The notes under the pieces: generated by a model
Databases searched by the model: none
Told to the model about the DNA's origin: nothing
The model's input: only the letters and a program-made list of their open reading frames with translations
Position numbers and translations under genes: made by a program
Part shown: positions 19,925 through 29,681 of the stretch, one piece after another
How the letters are laid out: each line of letters opens with the position of its first letter
How positions within the stretch are numbered: the first letter of the stretch is position 1
Assembly: GCF_000953825.1 (NCBI RefSeq)
Contig: NZ_BBUL01000020.1
Span: forward strand, 186,001-250,000
DNA length: 64,000 nt
Direction of reading: 5' to 3'
Origin: Cellvibrio sp. OA-2007
GTDB lineage: Bacteria > Pseudomonadota > Gammaproteobacteria > Pseudomonadales > Cellvibrionaceae

Positions 19925-20608
19925 ATGAAAGTTGAATTGATAAATCAGCCGGGCAATACCGCGGCAAAAATTACCCTGGCAGCGGGTGAGACTTGTACCG
20001 CCGAAGCGGGCGCTATGATCGCTATGAGCGGCCATATGAATATCACCACCACTACCCACAAAAAAAATGCCGGCGGTATTTTAAAAGCGGCCAAACGTAT
20101 GCTCTCGGGCGAATCTTTTTTTCTCAACCATTTTGATCCCCAAGGCAAAGCCGGTGAAATTTGGTTGGGCAGCGATTTAGCGGGCGATATGCTCAGCCTG
20201 GAATTGGATAATGAAAATCTGATTGTGCAAAGCGGTTCGTTTCTCGCCTGCGACGATAATATCGACATGGATATGGGCTGGCAGGGTTTTAAATCGCTGC
20301 TATCCGGTGAAAGTGTTTTTTGGTTAAACCTGAAAGGCCGTGGCACGGTGGTGCTCTCTAGTTTCGGCGCTATTTATCCCATTGAAGTGGACGGTGAATA
20401 CATAGTGGATTCAGGCCATATAGTTGCGTTTAACGAAACTCTGGATTTTTCCATCACCAAGGCGGGCAAAAGTTGGTTGCAATCTATGTTGGGCGGTGAA
20501 GGTCTGGTGTGTAAATTTAAAGGTAAGGGCACTGTCTGGTGTCAATCGCACAACGCCAAAAGTTTTGGCGGTTCATTAACCCCGAATTTGCGTGTGCGCA
20601 AAGCCTAA
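19925..20608 (+). CDS. AIM24 / TIGR00266 family protein, paralogue 2
   Basis: This 227-residue member of the same family begins MKVELINQPGNTAAKI. Matching landmarks are LAAGETCTAEAGAMIAMSG, LSGESFFLNHFDP and LGGEGLVCKFKGKGTVWCQS. It starts 10 bases after paralogue 1, with AAGGAG as ribosome binding site. It retains the tandem beta repeats (three blocks each with a G-S-F-L/V-A core), the trefoil-like core of the family. No signal peptide or membrane span, so it is probably cytosolic or peripheral. Confidence 0.9.
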   Translation: MKVELINQPGNTAAKITLAAGETCTAEAGAMIAMSGHMNITTTTHKKNAGGILKAAKRMLSGESFFLNHFDPQGKAGEIWLGSDLAGDMLSLELDNENLIVQSGSFLACDDNIDMDMGWQGFKSLLSGESVFWLNLKGRGTVVLSSFGAIYPIEVDGEYIVDSGHIVAFNETLDFSITKAGKSWLQSMLGGEGLVCKFKGKGTVWCQSHNAKSFGGSLTPNLRVRKA

Positions 20609-20620
20609 GGAGAAATCATT

Positions 20621-21556
20621 ATGGAAAATAAATATAAAGTACAACTGAACGGCCAGTTAGCGGCCGGTGCAGACTTGTCCAGCGCGACAGAAAAATTTGC
20701 CCAGTTGTTTAAAATCACCGCTGACAAAGCGCAACAGATGTTAGCGACATTTCCGGTCACGGTAAAAAACAATGTGGATGAAGTTACTGCACAAAAATTT
20801 AAAACAGCAATCGAAAAGACTGGATTCTTGTGTGACATCATTGCATTGGCAGAAACCACCGCTGTTATTGACACGCCGGAAACCTTTAAGGGTTGGCAAT
20901 ACAAAATAGAAGGCCGCCCCGACTACGGCTTTTTAACGGTGCAAATTCCGGCCAATGAAACTTTAAAAGTAGAAGCCTCGGCCATGGCCACTATGGACAC
21001 CCATTTGGAAATGAAAACCAAATTAAAAGGTGGCTTGGGTCGTTTTCTCACCGGTGAGAATTTATTCCTCAACGAATTCAAAGCCGCAAAAGGCGCGGGT
21101 GAAATTGGCATAGCGCCCGGCACCCCCGGCGATTTGATTCACCAATACATTGACGGTCAAACATTGTTTTTACAAAACTCTGCGTTTGTTGCCGCAACTA
21201 TGGGTGTGGAGTTGGAAACCAAATGGCAGGGGATGTTGAAAGGATTTTTTTCCGGCGAGAGTTTCTTTTTAATTCGCGCCAGCGGCAAAGGCGATTTATG
21301 GTTTAACTCCTACGGCGCGATTATCGAAATCGATGTGGAAGATGATTATGTCGTCGATACCGGCAACATAGTCGCCTTTACCGAGGGCATGGAATACGAG
21401 ATCACCAAAGTCGGCGGCTATAAATCCCTGTTCTTCTCCGGCGAAGGTTTTGTCTGTCGCTTCCGCGGCAAAGGCAAAGTCTGGATCCAAACCCGCAACG
21501 CCCAAGCCTTTGTCTCCTGGGCGAATTATTTCCGTCCGGTGCAATCAAAGGGCTAA
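20621..21556 (+). CDS. AIM24 / TIGR00266 family protein with N-terminal extra domain, paralogue 3
   Basis: This 311-residue protein has an additional N-terminal domain of about 85 residues (KYKVQLNGQLAAGADLSS to TGFLCDII) before the AIM24 core, which runs from about residue 100 (GRPDYGFLTVQIPANETLKVE) to the end (FFSGEGFVCRFRGKGKVWIQ). The extra domain looks like a small alpha/beta module seen ahead of various membrane or envelope domains in proteobacteria; I cannot name it confidently. It starts 12 bases after paralogue 2 with AAGGAG and ends before a strong terminator, making a four-gene operon with the M48 peptidase. Confidence 0.88.
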   Translation: MENKYKVQLNGQLAAGADLSSATEKFAQLFKITADKAQQMLATFPVTVKNNVDEVTAQKFKTAIEKTGFLCDIIALAETTAVIDTPETFKGWQYKIEGRPDYGFLTVQIPANETLKVEASAMATMDTHLEMKTKLKGGLGRFLTGENLFLNEFKAAKGAGEIGIAPGTPGDLIHQYIDGQTLFLQNSAFVAATMGVELETKWQGMLKGFFSGESFFLIRASGKGDLWFNSYGAIIEIDVEDDYVVDTGNIVAFTEGMEYEITKVGGYKSLFFSGEGFVCRFRGKGKVWIQTRNAQAFVSWANYFRPVQSKG

Positions 21557-21583
21557 TTCGTTTCGCGTGGAAAGTGGTTTTCG

Positions 21584-21612
21584 ACCCCTGAATTTTTTTC
21601 AGGGGTTTATTT
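21584..21612 (+). terminator. Terminator after the AIM24 operon
   Basis: ACCCCTGAA (21584-21592), five-T loop, TTCAGGGGT (21598-21606), followed by a T-rich tract. It lies between convergent genes and ends the M48-AIM24 transcript. Confidence 0.85.
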
Positions 21613-21613
21613 T

Positions 21614-22078
21614 TTATCCCACCGGCAGCGCCGTTTTATCCACCGGCGATTTCAATACAAACGACGAATGCACACCGCTTACGCCTTCAATACGGGTGAG
21701 TTTTTGCAGCAAAAACTGTTGATAGGCATCCATGTCCTTGACGATCACTTTTAACAAGTAATCGGCCGACTGCCCGGTAATTAAGTGGCACTCCAATACT
21801 TCAGGGTAGGCGCCCACGGTTTTTTCGAACATATCAAAGCGATCGGGTGTGTGTTTATCCATGCTGATTTGGATAAACGACAATAGGGTCAGCCCGAGTT
21901 TGCGCGCGTTGAGCAGGGCGACGTAACCGTCGATTAAACCCGCTTCCTCCAGTGCGCGTACCCGCCGCAAACAGGGGGAGGGCGAGAGGCTGATGCTGTC
22001 GGCCAGATCCTGATTGGAGATGCGGCCATTGTGCTGCAAGGCCTCCAGAATCAAACGGTCATATTTATCCAGTTCCAT
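21614..22078 (-). CDS. Lrp/AsnC-family transcriptional regulator
   Basis: This 154-residue regulator has an N-terminal winged helix (LDKYDRLILEALQHNGRISN, then LADSISLSPSPCLRRVRALE) and a C-terminal RAM/ACT-like ligand domain (LECHLITGQSADYLLKVIV). The family senses amino acids as dimers or octamers. It is transcribed divergently from leuA across a 181-base gap, so leucine-biosynthesis control is a natural guess, but no operator could be defined by eye. Confidence 0.93.
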   Translation of the reverse strand: MELDKYDRLILEALQHNGRISNQDLADSISLSPSPCLRRVRALEEAGLIDGYVALLNARKLGLTLLSFIQISMDKHTPDRFDMFEKTVGAYPEVLECHLITGQSADYLLKVIVKDMDAYQQFLLQKLTRIEGVSGVHSSFVLKSPVDKTALPVG

Positions 22079-22259
22079 AAAATCTCAACTAGTTAGCTTT
22101 AAATATCAATATTTAACGAAATACAGCAATAATATTGTTCTATTGGTGATGTTAACACAAGCTTCGCAATCATCTGCCAGTCTTGTCTGCCTATACTATC
22201 GATAAATCTCCCCAGCCTCCTTTTACAAAGGGGATTAAATCTTTCACCAGGAGTCGATC

Positions 22260-23927
22260 ATGCTTGCCAATCCATCCAGTAAATACCAGCGTTTTGTCGG
22301 CGTGTCCTTGCCCGACCGTCAATGGCCCAACAACCATATTGAAAAACCGCCCATCTGGATGAGCACTGACCTGCGCGATGGCAATCAGGCATTGATCGAC
22401 CCTATGTCGGTTGCGACCAAAATGCGCATGTTCAAAGAGTTGGTGGCGATTGGTTTTAAAGAAATCGAAATCGGTTTCCCGTCCGCGAGTGAAATTGATT
22501 ACAACTTCACTCGCCAATTGATCGAAGAAAATTTAATTCCCGACGATGTGACCATCGAAGTCTTGGTGCAAGCGCGCTACGACTTGATTGAAAAAACCGT
22601 GCAGAGTTTGCGCGGTGCCAAGCGTGCGATTTTGCACATGTACAATCCACTGGCGCCAGCGTTCCGCAAAATTGTGTACAACACCGATGAAGCGGGTGTA
22701 AAAAATATTGCGATCCAAGGCACCAAATGGTGCAAAGAATTAACCGCACAAGCGCCAGAAGTGGATTGGACTTTCCAATACTCGCCGGAAGTGTTTTCTT
22801 CTACCGAAATTGAATTAGTAAAAGACGTGTGTGATGCAGTGGTGGATATTTGGAATCCATCGCCACAAAAGAAATTGATTTTGAATTTGCCCGCTACGGT
22901 AGAGATGAACACACCCAACACCTACGCGGATCAAATCGAGTGGATTCATCGCAATATCAATCGCCGCGATTCCATTATCATCAGCGTGCATCCACACAAT
23001 GATCGCGGCACTGCCGTTGCCGCAGCAGAGTTAGCAGTAATGGCCGGTGCCGATCGTATTGAAGGTTGTTTGTTTGGCAATGGCGAGCGCACCGGCAATG
23101 TGTGCTTGGTAACTCTGGCGATGAACTTGTATTCGCAAGGTGTTCACCCGGGTTTGGATTTTTCCGACATCGACCGCATACGCAAATTGCATGAAGAGTG
23201 CACCCAGTTGCCGGTGCATCCGCGTCACCCTTATGCCGGTGAATTAGTTTTTACCGCGTTTTCCGGTTCCCATCAGGATGCGATCAAAAAAGGTTTTGCA
23301 GTACAGAAAAAAGATGCCCTGTGGGAAGTGCCATATTTGCCTATCGACCCGGCAGATTTGAATCGCAGTTACGATGCGGTGGTGCGGGTAAATGCCCAAT
23401 CCGGTAAAGGCGGTGTGAGTTTCTTGTTGCAGCAGGAAGCCGGTTTGCAATTGCCGCGCCGTTTGCAAATTGAATTCAGCGGCGTAGTGCAAAAAGTCAG
23501 TGATAGCACCGGCAAAGAAGTGAAAGCCAATGACATTGCCCGCATTTTTAACGATGAATATTTTGCCGTAAATTCACCCATTACTTATCAGTCCAGCAAA
23601 TTCACTGAGCAGGATGATACCCATCAAGTGGATATAGTGATTCGCGCGCAACATCAGGATCAAACCGTGCAAATCAGTGGCAGCGGCAATGGCCCCATCG
23701 ATGCTGCGGCTCACGCGATCAGCCAGTTTATCGATGGCGAAGTGAGTGTAATTGACTACCACGAACACTCTGTGGGCGAAGGCTCGGATGTGGCTGCAGT
23801 AACTTATGTTGAAATCAAAGTGAAAAACGGCAAACCGGTGTACGGTGTGGGGCAAGACCGCAACATCATTACCTCAGCGGTGAAAGCACTGATTAATGGT
23901 GTTAACCGTAGTGGAGCGATTAGCTAA
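22260..23927 (+). CDS. leuA: 2-isopropylmalate synthase
   Basis: This enzyme condenses acetyl-CoA with 2-oxoisovalerate, the first committed step of leucine synthesis. It has 555 residues, the longer type with a complete regulatory domain. The HMGL-like TIM barrel has the metal and substrate motif [11 protein letters not shown] near residue 35-45, [11 protein letters not shown] and [12 protein letters not shown]. The C-terminal LeuA allosteric dimer domain (about 420-555) contains [15 protein letters not shown] and the [16 protein letters not shown] segment, expected to bind leucine for feedback inhibition. The ribosome site is AGGAG six bases upstream. It stands alone with its own terminator, apart from leuCDB. 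Confidence 0.96.
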   Translation: MLANPSSKYQRFVGVSLPDRQWPNNHIEKPPIWMSTDLRDGNQALIDPMSVATKMRMFKELVAIGFKEIEIGFPSASEIDYNFTRQLIEENLIPDDVTIEVLVQARYDLIEKTVQSLRGAKRAILHMYNPLAPAFRKIVYNTDEAGVKNIAIQGTKWCKELTAQAPEVDWTFQYSPEVFSSTEIELVKDVCDAVVDIWNPSPQKKLILNLPATVEMNTPNTYADQIEWIHRNINRRDSIIISVHPHNDRGTAVAAAELAVMAGADRIEGCLFGNGERTGNVCLVTLAMNLYSQGVHPGLDFSDIDRIRKLHEECTQLPVHPRHPYAGELVFTAFSGSHQDAIKKGFAVQKKDALWEVPYLPIDPADLNRSYDAVVRVNAQSGKGGVSFLLQQEAGLQLPRRLQIEFSGVVQKVSDSTGKEVKANDIARIFNDEYFAVNSPITYQSSKFTEQDDTHQVDIVIRAQHQDQTVQISGSGNGPIDAAAHAISQFIDGEVSVIDYHEHSVGEGSDVAAVTYVEIKVKNGKPVYGVGQDRNIITSAVKALINGVNRSGAIS

Positions 23928-23949
23928 TTAATTTCTGTTATAAAACGCG

Positions 23950-23985
23950 AAAAGTGCAGTCGGTGAAAATCGGCTGCGCTTTTTT
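23950..23985 (+). terminator. Terminator after leuA
   Basis: AAAAGTGCAGTCG pairs with CGGCTGCGCTTTT (two G-U pairs) around a short A-rich loop and runs into six T residues. It is a good intrinsic terminator. Confidence 0.8.
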
Positions 23986-24085
23986 CAAACACCACAATTG
24001 GATTAAAGCGGTCAACTCGTTAAGGTGTTGAAATAGTTACGACTATTGTTGACTAATACATACATAAACCTCGAAAGGAATTTTG

Positions 24086-24637
24086 ATGAAAGCATTACCT
24101 CTGGTTATTTTTCCATTGCTCTTAAGTCTTCCTCTTCACGCGCAAGAAAATCAACAAAACACCTCTCGTGGATCGGTCGGTATTGGTGGTGGCATGCTTT
24201 ACGGCTTTGATGCGGGGTTGCGCGCGGATTACCGGGTAGCAGAGCAGGTTACCGCGAATATTGGTATGGGTTTTAATAATTCAACGCCTACGGTGGGGAT
24301 GCAATTTCACATACGTCCACAGCACAAGTTCTGGCAGCCACGTGTAGGATTGCATTACGGTATTGTCGATTCATTGGATGTATCTTTACCAGTAAGCGGC
24401 TCTAGCAATACTTACTATCAAAAAACTTATCTATTTAAAGGGCTTATGTTTGAAGCGGGGCAAAGTTTTAATTTTGGTACAGCGCGTCGTCACGGGCTGG
24501 ATCTAACCTTTACCCTGCGTTTGGGCGGTGATCAGAAAAAGGAAAAACGTGAAGAGTTGGGCTTGGGTGAAGGATGGTTCGATAATCTCGGTCAGACGAT
24601 TAATTCGTTTAATCTTGGGTATAGATACAATTATTGA
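24086..24637 (+). CDS. Small exported beta-barrel-like protein
   Basis: This 183-residue protein starts at the ATG 24086 with GAAAGGAA upstream. It has a signal peptide (MKALPLVIFPLLLSLPLHAQ, cut near residue 20). The mature part alternates polar and hydrophobic residues and is glycine/aromatic rich (VGIGGGMLYGFDAGLRADYR, FNNSTPTVGMQFHIRP), ending SFNLGYRYNY with an aromatic C-terminal residue. That pattern fits a small outer-membrane beta barrel. I do not recognise a family. Neighbouring genes give no clue. Confident that it is a gene; the barrel assignment is inference. Confidence 0.75.
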   Translation: MKALPLVIFPLLLSLPLHAQENQQNTSRGSVGIGGGMLYGFDAGLRADYRVAEQVTANIGMGFNNSTPTVGMQFHIRPQHKFWQPRVGLHYGIVDSLDVSLPVSGSSNTYYQKTYLFKGLMFEAGQSFNFGTARRHGLDLTFTLRLGGDQKKEKREELGLGEGWFDNLGQTINSFNLGYRYNY

Positions 24638-24956
24638 TTTTGAATTGATTGCCACTGACTGAATCCAACTGCTCTTTCTATACGTCTTACAATTCGAGCA
24701 AAGCAAATCCCCATATCCCCCAACCTGGGAATTTGCTTATCTCTCTGCAAATTAACTTATCAGAGCGCAGCACCTTTAGGCTGATCAGTTATTTTACCTC
24801 CGGTGCGTGCTGGTGCCGGAGGGACTTTTTCCCATTGCAGCTTTCCTGTGCTATTTTACGTGCCTAAAAATAATTCCTTGACGTGAATCTGATAGGGAGA
24901 TGAGTGGGTCAAAGCACTTATCAGGTGTTATTGCTACATATGATTAGGAAATCATT
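24638..24956 (+). other. Intergenic region ahead of the ABC export cluster, with a terminator-like hairpin
   Basis: In this 319-base gap the only clear structure is a hairpin CCTCCGG (24797-24803) / CCGGAGG (24816-24822) followed by GACTTTTT. It probably ends the preceding transcript, about 160 bases after the stop codon. The rest should hold the promoter of the ABC cluster; no definite -35/-10 pair was picked. Confidence 0.6.
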
Positions 24957-26207
24957 ATGGATAGCCTGCAAGAAATCCTCTTTACTTTGCGCCAGAACAA
25001 ATTGCGCACTGGGTTAACTGCCTTTGGTGTGTTCTGGGGCATTCTGATGTTGATCCTGCTGCTCGGTGCTGGGCGGGGCATGGAAAAAGCCTTTTTAGAA
25101 GGCAATTTCAATGACACCGAAGACTCCATGTGGATCCAACCCTATATCACCTCTATTCCTTACAAGGGCTTTTCTGTCGGGCGACGAATCAACTTTACCG
25201 AGGAAGATATGCTGGCAATTCGCCAGAATATTCCCGGTGTGCGTTTTCTCTCCAGTGAAAATCCCCTCGGCAACTTTATCAACTCCGATATTTTGGTAAA
25301 CAACGGCACTCGTTCCGGCGTATTTCAAGTGCTGGGTGTGGCAGATCAATATTTTCATATCAAAGAGAAAGTCGAATTTAACAATGGTCGCCGGTTAAAT
25401 CATTTCGATAAAGAAGATAGCCGCAAAGTCTGCGTGATTGGTACACGTGTGCAGGAGCGATTATTTTCGGCGGGCGAGGATCCGCTCGGCAAAGACATTC
25501 AAGTCAATGGCGTTATCTTTAAAGTCGTGGGAGTTTTTTACGATAAGGGCAACCAAGGGCGTATGTCAGAACGTGTGTATATGCCGGTGAGTGCGTTTAA
25601 AAAAACCTTTGGTGGTGGCACCAGTCTTGATTTACTGGCCGTGCGCCCAAAACCCGGTGTGGATGGCATTGCTTTGGAAGATGAAATTGTAAATTTTCTC
25701 AAAGAACGGCATCACATTGCACCTAGCGACAACCGCGCAATATGGGTGATGAATTACTCGCGGGTTACCAAAGATATTAAAGAAACATTTGAAGGTTTGA
25801 ATCTATTTATCTGGTTAGTCGGCATAGGCACTTTGCTCGCTGGCATTGTCGGTGTGAGCAATATCATGATTATCACCGTGCGCGAGCGCACCCGCGAAAT
25901 TGGTATCCGCAAAGCCTTGGGTGCAAATCCGTTGTCAATTGTCGGTAGTCTTTTATGTGAATCGATTTTAGTGACCAGTGTTGCGGGTTATACCGGGTTG
26001 ATTACCGGTGTCGCGCTACTGGAAGCTGTTGCAGCGATTTTAGAAAAACTGGATATGCAATTGCCTTTTTTTCAACAGCCGGAAATTGATTTAAGCATTG
26101 CCTTGGGTGCGCTGTTGTTGTTGGTTATTGCAGGAGTATTAGCCGGTTTAATGCCCGCACTGCGCGCCGCGCGCATTATGCCAATTGAAGCGATGAGAGC
26201 TGAATAA
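24957..26207 (+). CDS. MacB/FtsX-type ABC permease, pair type 1 (copy A)
   Basis: This 416-residue permease is of the MacB type VII ABC superfamily. The N-terminal transmembrane helix (about 20-42, LTAFGVFWGILMLILLLGAG) is followed by a large periplasmic MacB_PCD domain (about 45-280) and three C-terminal helices with the FtsX core (NIMIITVRERTREIGIRKAL). It ends MPIEAMRAE. Start ATG with TTAGGA seven bases upstream. The stop codon shares its last base with the next gene's start, implying tight coupling. It is closely similar along its length to the permease at 28431-29669. Such systems drive mechanotransmission rather than classical transport; the substrate is unknown. Confidence 0.92.
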   Translation: MDSLQEILFTLRQNKLRTGLTAFGVFWGILMLILLLGAGRGMEKAFLEGNFNDTEDSMWIQPYITSIPYKGFSVGRRINFTEEDMLAIRQNIPGVRFLSSENPLGNFINSDILVNNGTRSGVFQVLGVADQYFHIKEKVEFNNGRRLNHFDKEDSRKVCVIGTRVQERLFSAGEDPLGKDIQVNGVIFKVVGVFYDKGNQGRMSERVYMPVSAFKKTFGGGTSLDLLAVRPKPGVDGIALEDEIVNFLKERHHIAPSDNRAIWVMNYSRVTKDIKETFEGLNLFIWLVGIGTLLAGIVGVSNIMIITVRERTREIGIRKALGANPLSIVGSLLCESILVTSVAGYTGLITGVALLEAVAAILEKLDMQLPFFQQPEIDLSIALGALLLLVIAGVLAGLMPALRAARIMPIEAMRAE

Positions 26208-27472
26208 TGTTTGCCACATGGATTGATTGGGACAAATGGCAAGAAATTATTGCCGCATTAAAAAAACAAAAAGTGCGCACTGCGTTGACTGCCTTTGGGG
26301 TTTTCTGGGGCATTTTTATGTTGGTAATCATGTTGGGCTTTGGCCAAGGCTATAGCAACAATGTAGACGGATTATTTGGCGATACTAAAAATGCAGTGTT
26401 TATGCGGCCCTCCAATGTTACCCAATTTGCTTACAAAGGTTTGCCTAAAGGCCGGGAAATTCGTTTCACCCAAGACGATATAGATGCAATCAAGCAAAAA
26501 ATTCCCGATTTGCAAACCCTCGCCGGTATCAATTGGTTGAGAGGATCGCAATATGTGGTCAATGAGAAAAACAGCGGTTCCTTTTGGGTAATAGGCACCC
26601 ATGGTGGTTGGGCAGGATTAAATACTAATCGTGTTGTGGAAGGCCGCTATATCAACCAGCGCGATGAAGATGAATTTAGAAAAGTAGCAGTTATCGGCAC
26701 CCGGGTTCGTCCAATACTGTTTAAAGATGAAACTGAAGTGATCGGAAAGTTTATAAAAATCCAGGGCATCAGTTTTAAGGTGGTGGGTATTTACGAATCT
26801 ACCCAACCCGATAGCGGTGACCAAAATCAAAGCATCAGTGTGTTTCTGCCCAACGCAACTCTGCGCAAAACCTTTAATCAAATGGATAGGTTCAATCAGT
26901 TATTAATCCAACCGGGCGCACACCAAAATACGCAGGAACTGGAAAGACAAATTAAAAAAGTAATTTATGAGCGCCAGAAAATCCACCCCGATGATCAGGG
27001 TGTATTGAATACCTACAACAGTGAACAAGAGTATTTGCAAAATAAAAATCTGGTTAACGGCATTATCGGTTTTAGTTGGATGGTGGCCATAGGCACCATC
27101 ATCGCCGGGGTAATTGGCGTGGGTAATATCATGCTGATCGTAGTCAAAGAGCGTACCCGCGAAATTGGTTTGCGCAAAGCACTGGGCGCAACACCAACCA
27201 ATATCAGCCTGATGATTATGCATGAATCGCTGGTAATTACACTGGTCGCGGGTTACACCGGTTTGGTTGCTGGCGTTGCCGTACTTGAAGTGGTCAAAGC
27301 CGTGTTAATCAATATGGGTAAGGGCAATGGCATGTTTGCTTCACCCTTCATCGATATAGGGACTGCATTTTCCGCGTTGGTAATCTTGGTGGTGATAGGC
27401 GCACTCGCGGCACTTTTGCCCGCGCTGAAAGCCGCATCGGTTAATCCGATTACTGCGCTGCAAGATGAATAA
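26207..27472 (+). CDS. MacB/FtsX-type ABC permease, pair type 2 (copy A)
   Basis: This 421-residue permease has the same architecture (N-terminal helix about 28-48, periplasmic domain, three C-terminal helices with NIMLIVVKERTREIGLRKAL) and ends NPITALQDE. Its start overlaps the previous stop by one base. It resembles the permease at 29682-30947 more than its direct neighbour, so each pair holds one type 1 and one type 2 subunit, likely a heterodimer. A 224-base gap follows before the ATPase gene. Confidence 0.92.
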   Translation: MFATWIDWDKWQEIIAALKKQKVRTALTAFGVFWGIFMLVIMLGFGQGYSNNVDGLFGDTKNAVFMRPSNVTQFAYKGLPKGREIRFTQDDIDAIKQKIPDLQTLAGINWLRGSQYVVNEKNSGSFWVIGTHGGWAGLNTNRVVEGRYINQRDEDEFRKVAVIGTRVRPILFKDETEVIGKFIKIQGISFKVVGIYESTQPDSGDQNQSISVFLPNATLRKTFNQMDRFNQLLIQPGAHQNTQELERQIKKVIYERQKIHPDDQGVLNTYNSEQEYLQNKNLVNGIIGFSWMVAIGTIIAGVIGVGNIMLIVVKERTREIGLRKALGATPTNISLMIMHESLVITLVAGYTGLVAGVAVLEVVKAVLINMGKGNGMFASPFIDIGTAFSALVILVVIGALAALLPALKAASVNPITALQDE

Positions 27473-27696
27473 CAAGAAACTGAACAGGGTGAATAAATTT
27501 TTTCACCCAAATGAATCCAAATACAGCTAATACACATCCAATATATCAATACAGGCAATTGCAATAAATCGGCGGTACTGACACTTGTCATTAGATTGTT
27601 AAGCCAAGGTAAATAAACCGGACATTTATGCCAAAGCCTTTAAGCTGTAAACGGTTTAAACCGGCACCACAGCAGCATAGCTAACAGGACGCTACC

Positions 27697-28425
27697 ATGA
27701 TCAAACTGCATAACATTCACAAGTACTACCACTCGGGTGAACAGCCACTGCATGTATTAAAAGGCATTGACCTGCATATCCGTGAAGGCGAATTAGTGTC
27801 GATCATGGGTTCTTCCGGTTCGGGCAAATCGACCCTGCTCAATATTCTCGGCATTTTGGATACCCACGACCAAGGCGATTATTTTCTCGCCGGGCGCGAA
27901 GTCAAAAATCTGAAAGAAAAAACCGCCGCGAAGATGCGCAATGAATTATTGGGTTTTGTGTTTCAGTCATTCAATTTATTACCGTTTAAAAATGCCACCG
28001 AAAATGTCGCGTTGCCGCTGTATTACCAGGGTGTTGGCCGCAAAGAGCGCAATTATCGCGCCGATCAATATTTGGAAATGGTGGGTTTAAGCAGCCGCGC
28101 CAAACACATGCCCAACGAATTATCGGGCGGACAAAAACAGCGCGTGGCCATTGCCCGTGCGCTAGTGACTAAACCCAAAGTGATTCTCGCCGACGAACCC
28201 ACCGGCGCACTCGATAGCCAAACCACTCAAGAAGTGATGGCGCTAATCAAAGAAGTGCATCAGCTGGGCAATACCATTGTGATAGTCACCCATGAACAGG
28301 ATATCGCCGATCAAACCCAGCGCCAGATTATTTTAAAAGACGGTCTTATTATTTCCGGTCAGCAGCACCATTCGCATCACGTGGATGAAATTGCCGATCA
28401 AGATGAAGAAGAAATTCTGGGTTAA
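27697..28425 (+). CDS. ABC transporter ATPase, MacB/LolD type
   Basis: This 242-residue nucleotide-binding subunit has Walker [10 protein letters not shown] (38-46), the signature LSGGQKQ (142-148), Walker [13 protein letters not shown] (D166, E167) and a switch histidine in VTHEQD. The short histidine-rich tail ([12 protein letters not shown]) is variable. It is the only ATPase in the cluster and lies between the two permease pairs, five bases ahead of the second pair, so it presumably energises both. A gap of 224 bases upstream may carry its own promoter. Confidence 0.95.
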   Translation: MIKLHNIHKYYHSGEQPLHVLKGIDLHIREGELVSIMGSSGSGKSTLLNILGILDTHDQGDYFLAGREVKNLKEKTAAKMRNELLGFVFQSFNLLPFKNATENVALPLYYQGVGRKERNYRADQYLEMVGLSSRAKHMPNELSGGQKQRVAIARALVTKPKVILADEPTGALDSQTTQEVMALIKEVHQLGNTIVIVTHEQDIADQTQRQIILKDGLIISGQQHHSHHVDEIADQDEEEILG

Positions 28426-28430
28426 TTTTT

Positions 28431-29669
28431 ATGATCGTTAGCCTGCAAGAAATTCTTTACACCCTGCGCCAAAATAAATTGCGCACTGCCTTGACCGCCT
28501 TTGGCGTCTTCTGGGGTATTTTCATGTTGATTCTGCTGCTCGGAGCCGGGCGCGGTATGCAAAATGGCGTATATGAAGATTTTGGTTCAGATGTATTGGA
28601 TTTTATTGTGGCCTATACCGGTACTACGTCTGTTGCCTATAAAGGCATGGGGTTGGGGCGGCAAATTCAATTAACACTGGATGATGTAGACGCGATTAAA
28701 CAACAAATTCCCGGTGTACGTTTTATTGCCGCGGAAAATCAGCGCAATGGTATATCCCTTATTTATGAACAAAAAAATGCAAATTTCGCCGTGCTGGGTG
28801 TGCCGGATGAATACTTTGATGTGAAGGAAAGTATTCCGTTTAATCTGGGGCGAAAAATGAATCTGCTCGATGAGCGAGAGCTGCGCAAAATCACTGTGAT
28901 TGGCTCAGTAGTTGCGGAGCGTTTATTTGGCAAGGATGTAAATCCCGTCAATAAAGATATTCGTGTAAACGGTGTGATGATGAAAGTGGTCGGTGTGTTT
29001 TACGACAAAGGCAATCGCGGGCGAGACTCCGAGCGCATCTATATTCCCCAGCCCACTTTTCAAAAAATGTTTGGTGAGAGTAACCGCATAGGTTCCATTT
29101 GGCTGCGCCCTGAATTGGGTATGGATGGTTTTGAACTAGAGAAAAAAGTGATTGATTTACTGCAGCGTCGCCATTCGGTTTCGCCGGAAGATAAACGCGC
29201 GATAAATTCATTCAACATGGCTGAGCCAGCCAAAATGGTGAACGGATTATTTTTTGGTATCAACGCCATTATCTGGTTTGTGGGTTTGGGAACTTTGATG
29301 GCGGGCATAATCGGTGTCAGCAATATCATGATTATTACCGTGAAAGAGCGTACACGTGAGATTGGCATTCGCAAAGCGCTCGGCGCAACCCCGTTCAGTA
29401 TTGTCAGCACCTTATTGTTTGAATCAATTCTGGTTACTGGAATTGCAGGTTATGCCGGGTTGGTAATGGGTGTAGGTCTCATTGAATTGATTGCTTTTGC
29501 ACTGAATTCTGTTGGCGCACAGCTTCCTTATTTTAAAAATCCGGAAATTAATTTTCAGGTAGCGATTACCGCCATTATTTTATTGATTGCGATTGGCGCA
29601 TTGGCGGGATTAATGCCAGCTTTGCGCGCAGCGAAAATTATGCCCATTGAAGCCATGCGTGCAGACTAA
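28431..29669 (+). CDS. MacB/FtsX-type ABC permease, pair type 1 (copy B)
   Basis: This 412-residue permease opens MIVSLQEILYTLRQNKLRTA and ends MPIEAMRAD, nearly the same termini as copy A at 24957-26207; the periplasmic domains are alignable throughout (shared VVGVFYDKGNRGR and SNIMIITVKERTREIGIRKA segments). It starts five bases after the ATPase gene. Transmembrane segments are at about 21-42 and three near 283-405. It forms the second permease pair with the following gene. Confidence 0.92.
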   Translation: MIVSLQEILYTLRQNKLRTALTAFGVFWGIFMLILLLGAGRGMQNGVYEDFGSDVLDFIVAYTGTTSVAYKGMGLGRQIQLTLDDVDAIKQQIPGVRFIAAENQRNGISLIYEQKNANFAVLGVPDEYFDVKESIPFNLGRKMNLLDERELRKITVIGSVVAERLFGKDVNPVNKDIRVNGVMMKVVGVFYDKGNRGRDSERIYIPQPTFQKMFGESNRIGSIWLRPELGMDGFELEKKVIDLLQRRHSVSPEDKRAINSFNMAEPAKMVNGLFFGINAIIWFVGLGTLMAGIIGVSNIMIITVKERTREIGIRKALGATPFSIVSTLLFESILVTGIAGYAGLVMGVGLIELIAFALNSVGAQLPYFKNPEINFQVAITAIILLIAIGALAGLMPALRAAKIMPIEAMRAD

Positions 29670-29681
29670 CAGGAGCCACTA

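Noticed and set aside
22155-22205. Short frame ahead of leuA as a leucine attenuation leader
   Set aside because: The frame (MLTQASQSSASLVCLYYR) has no leucine cluster, and the following stem does not form a clear terminator/antiterminator pair.
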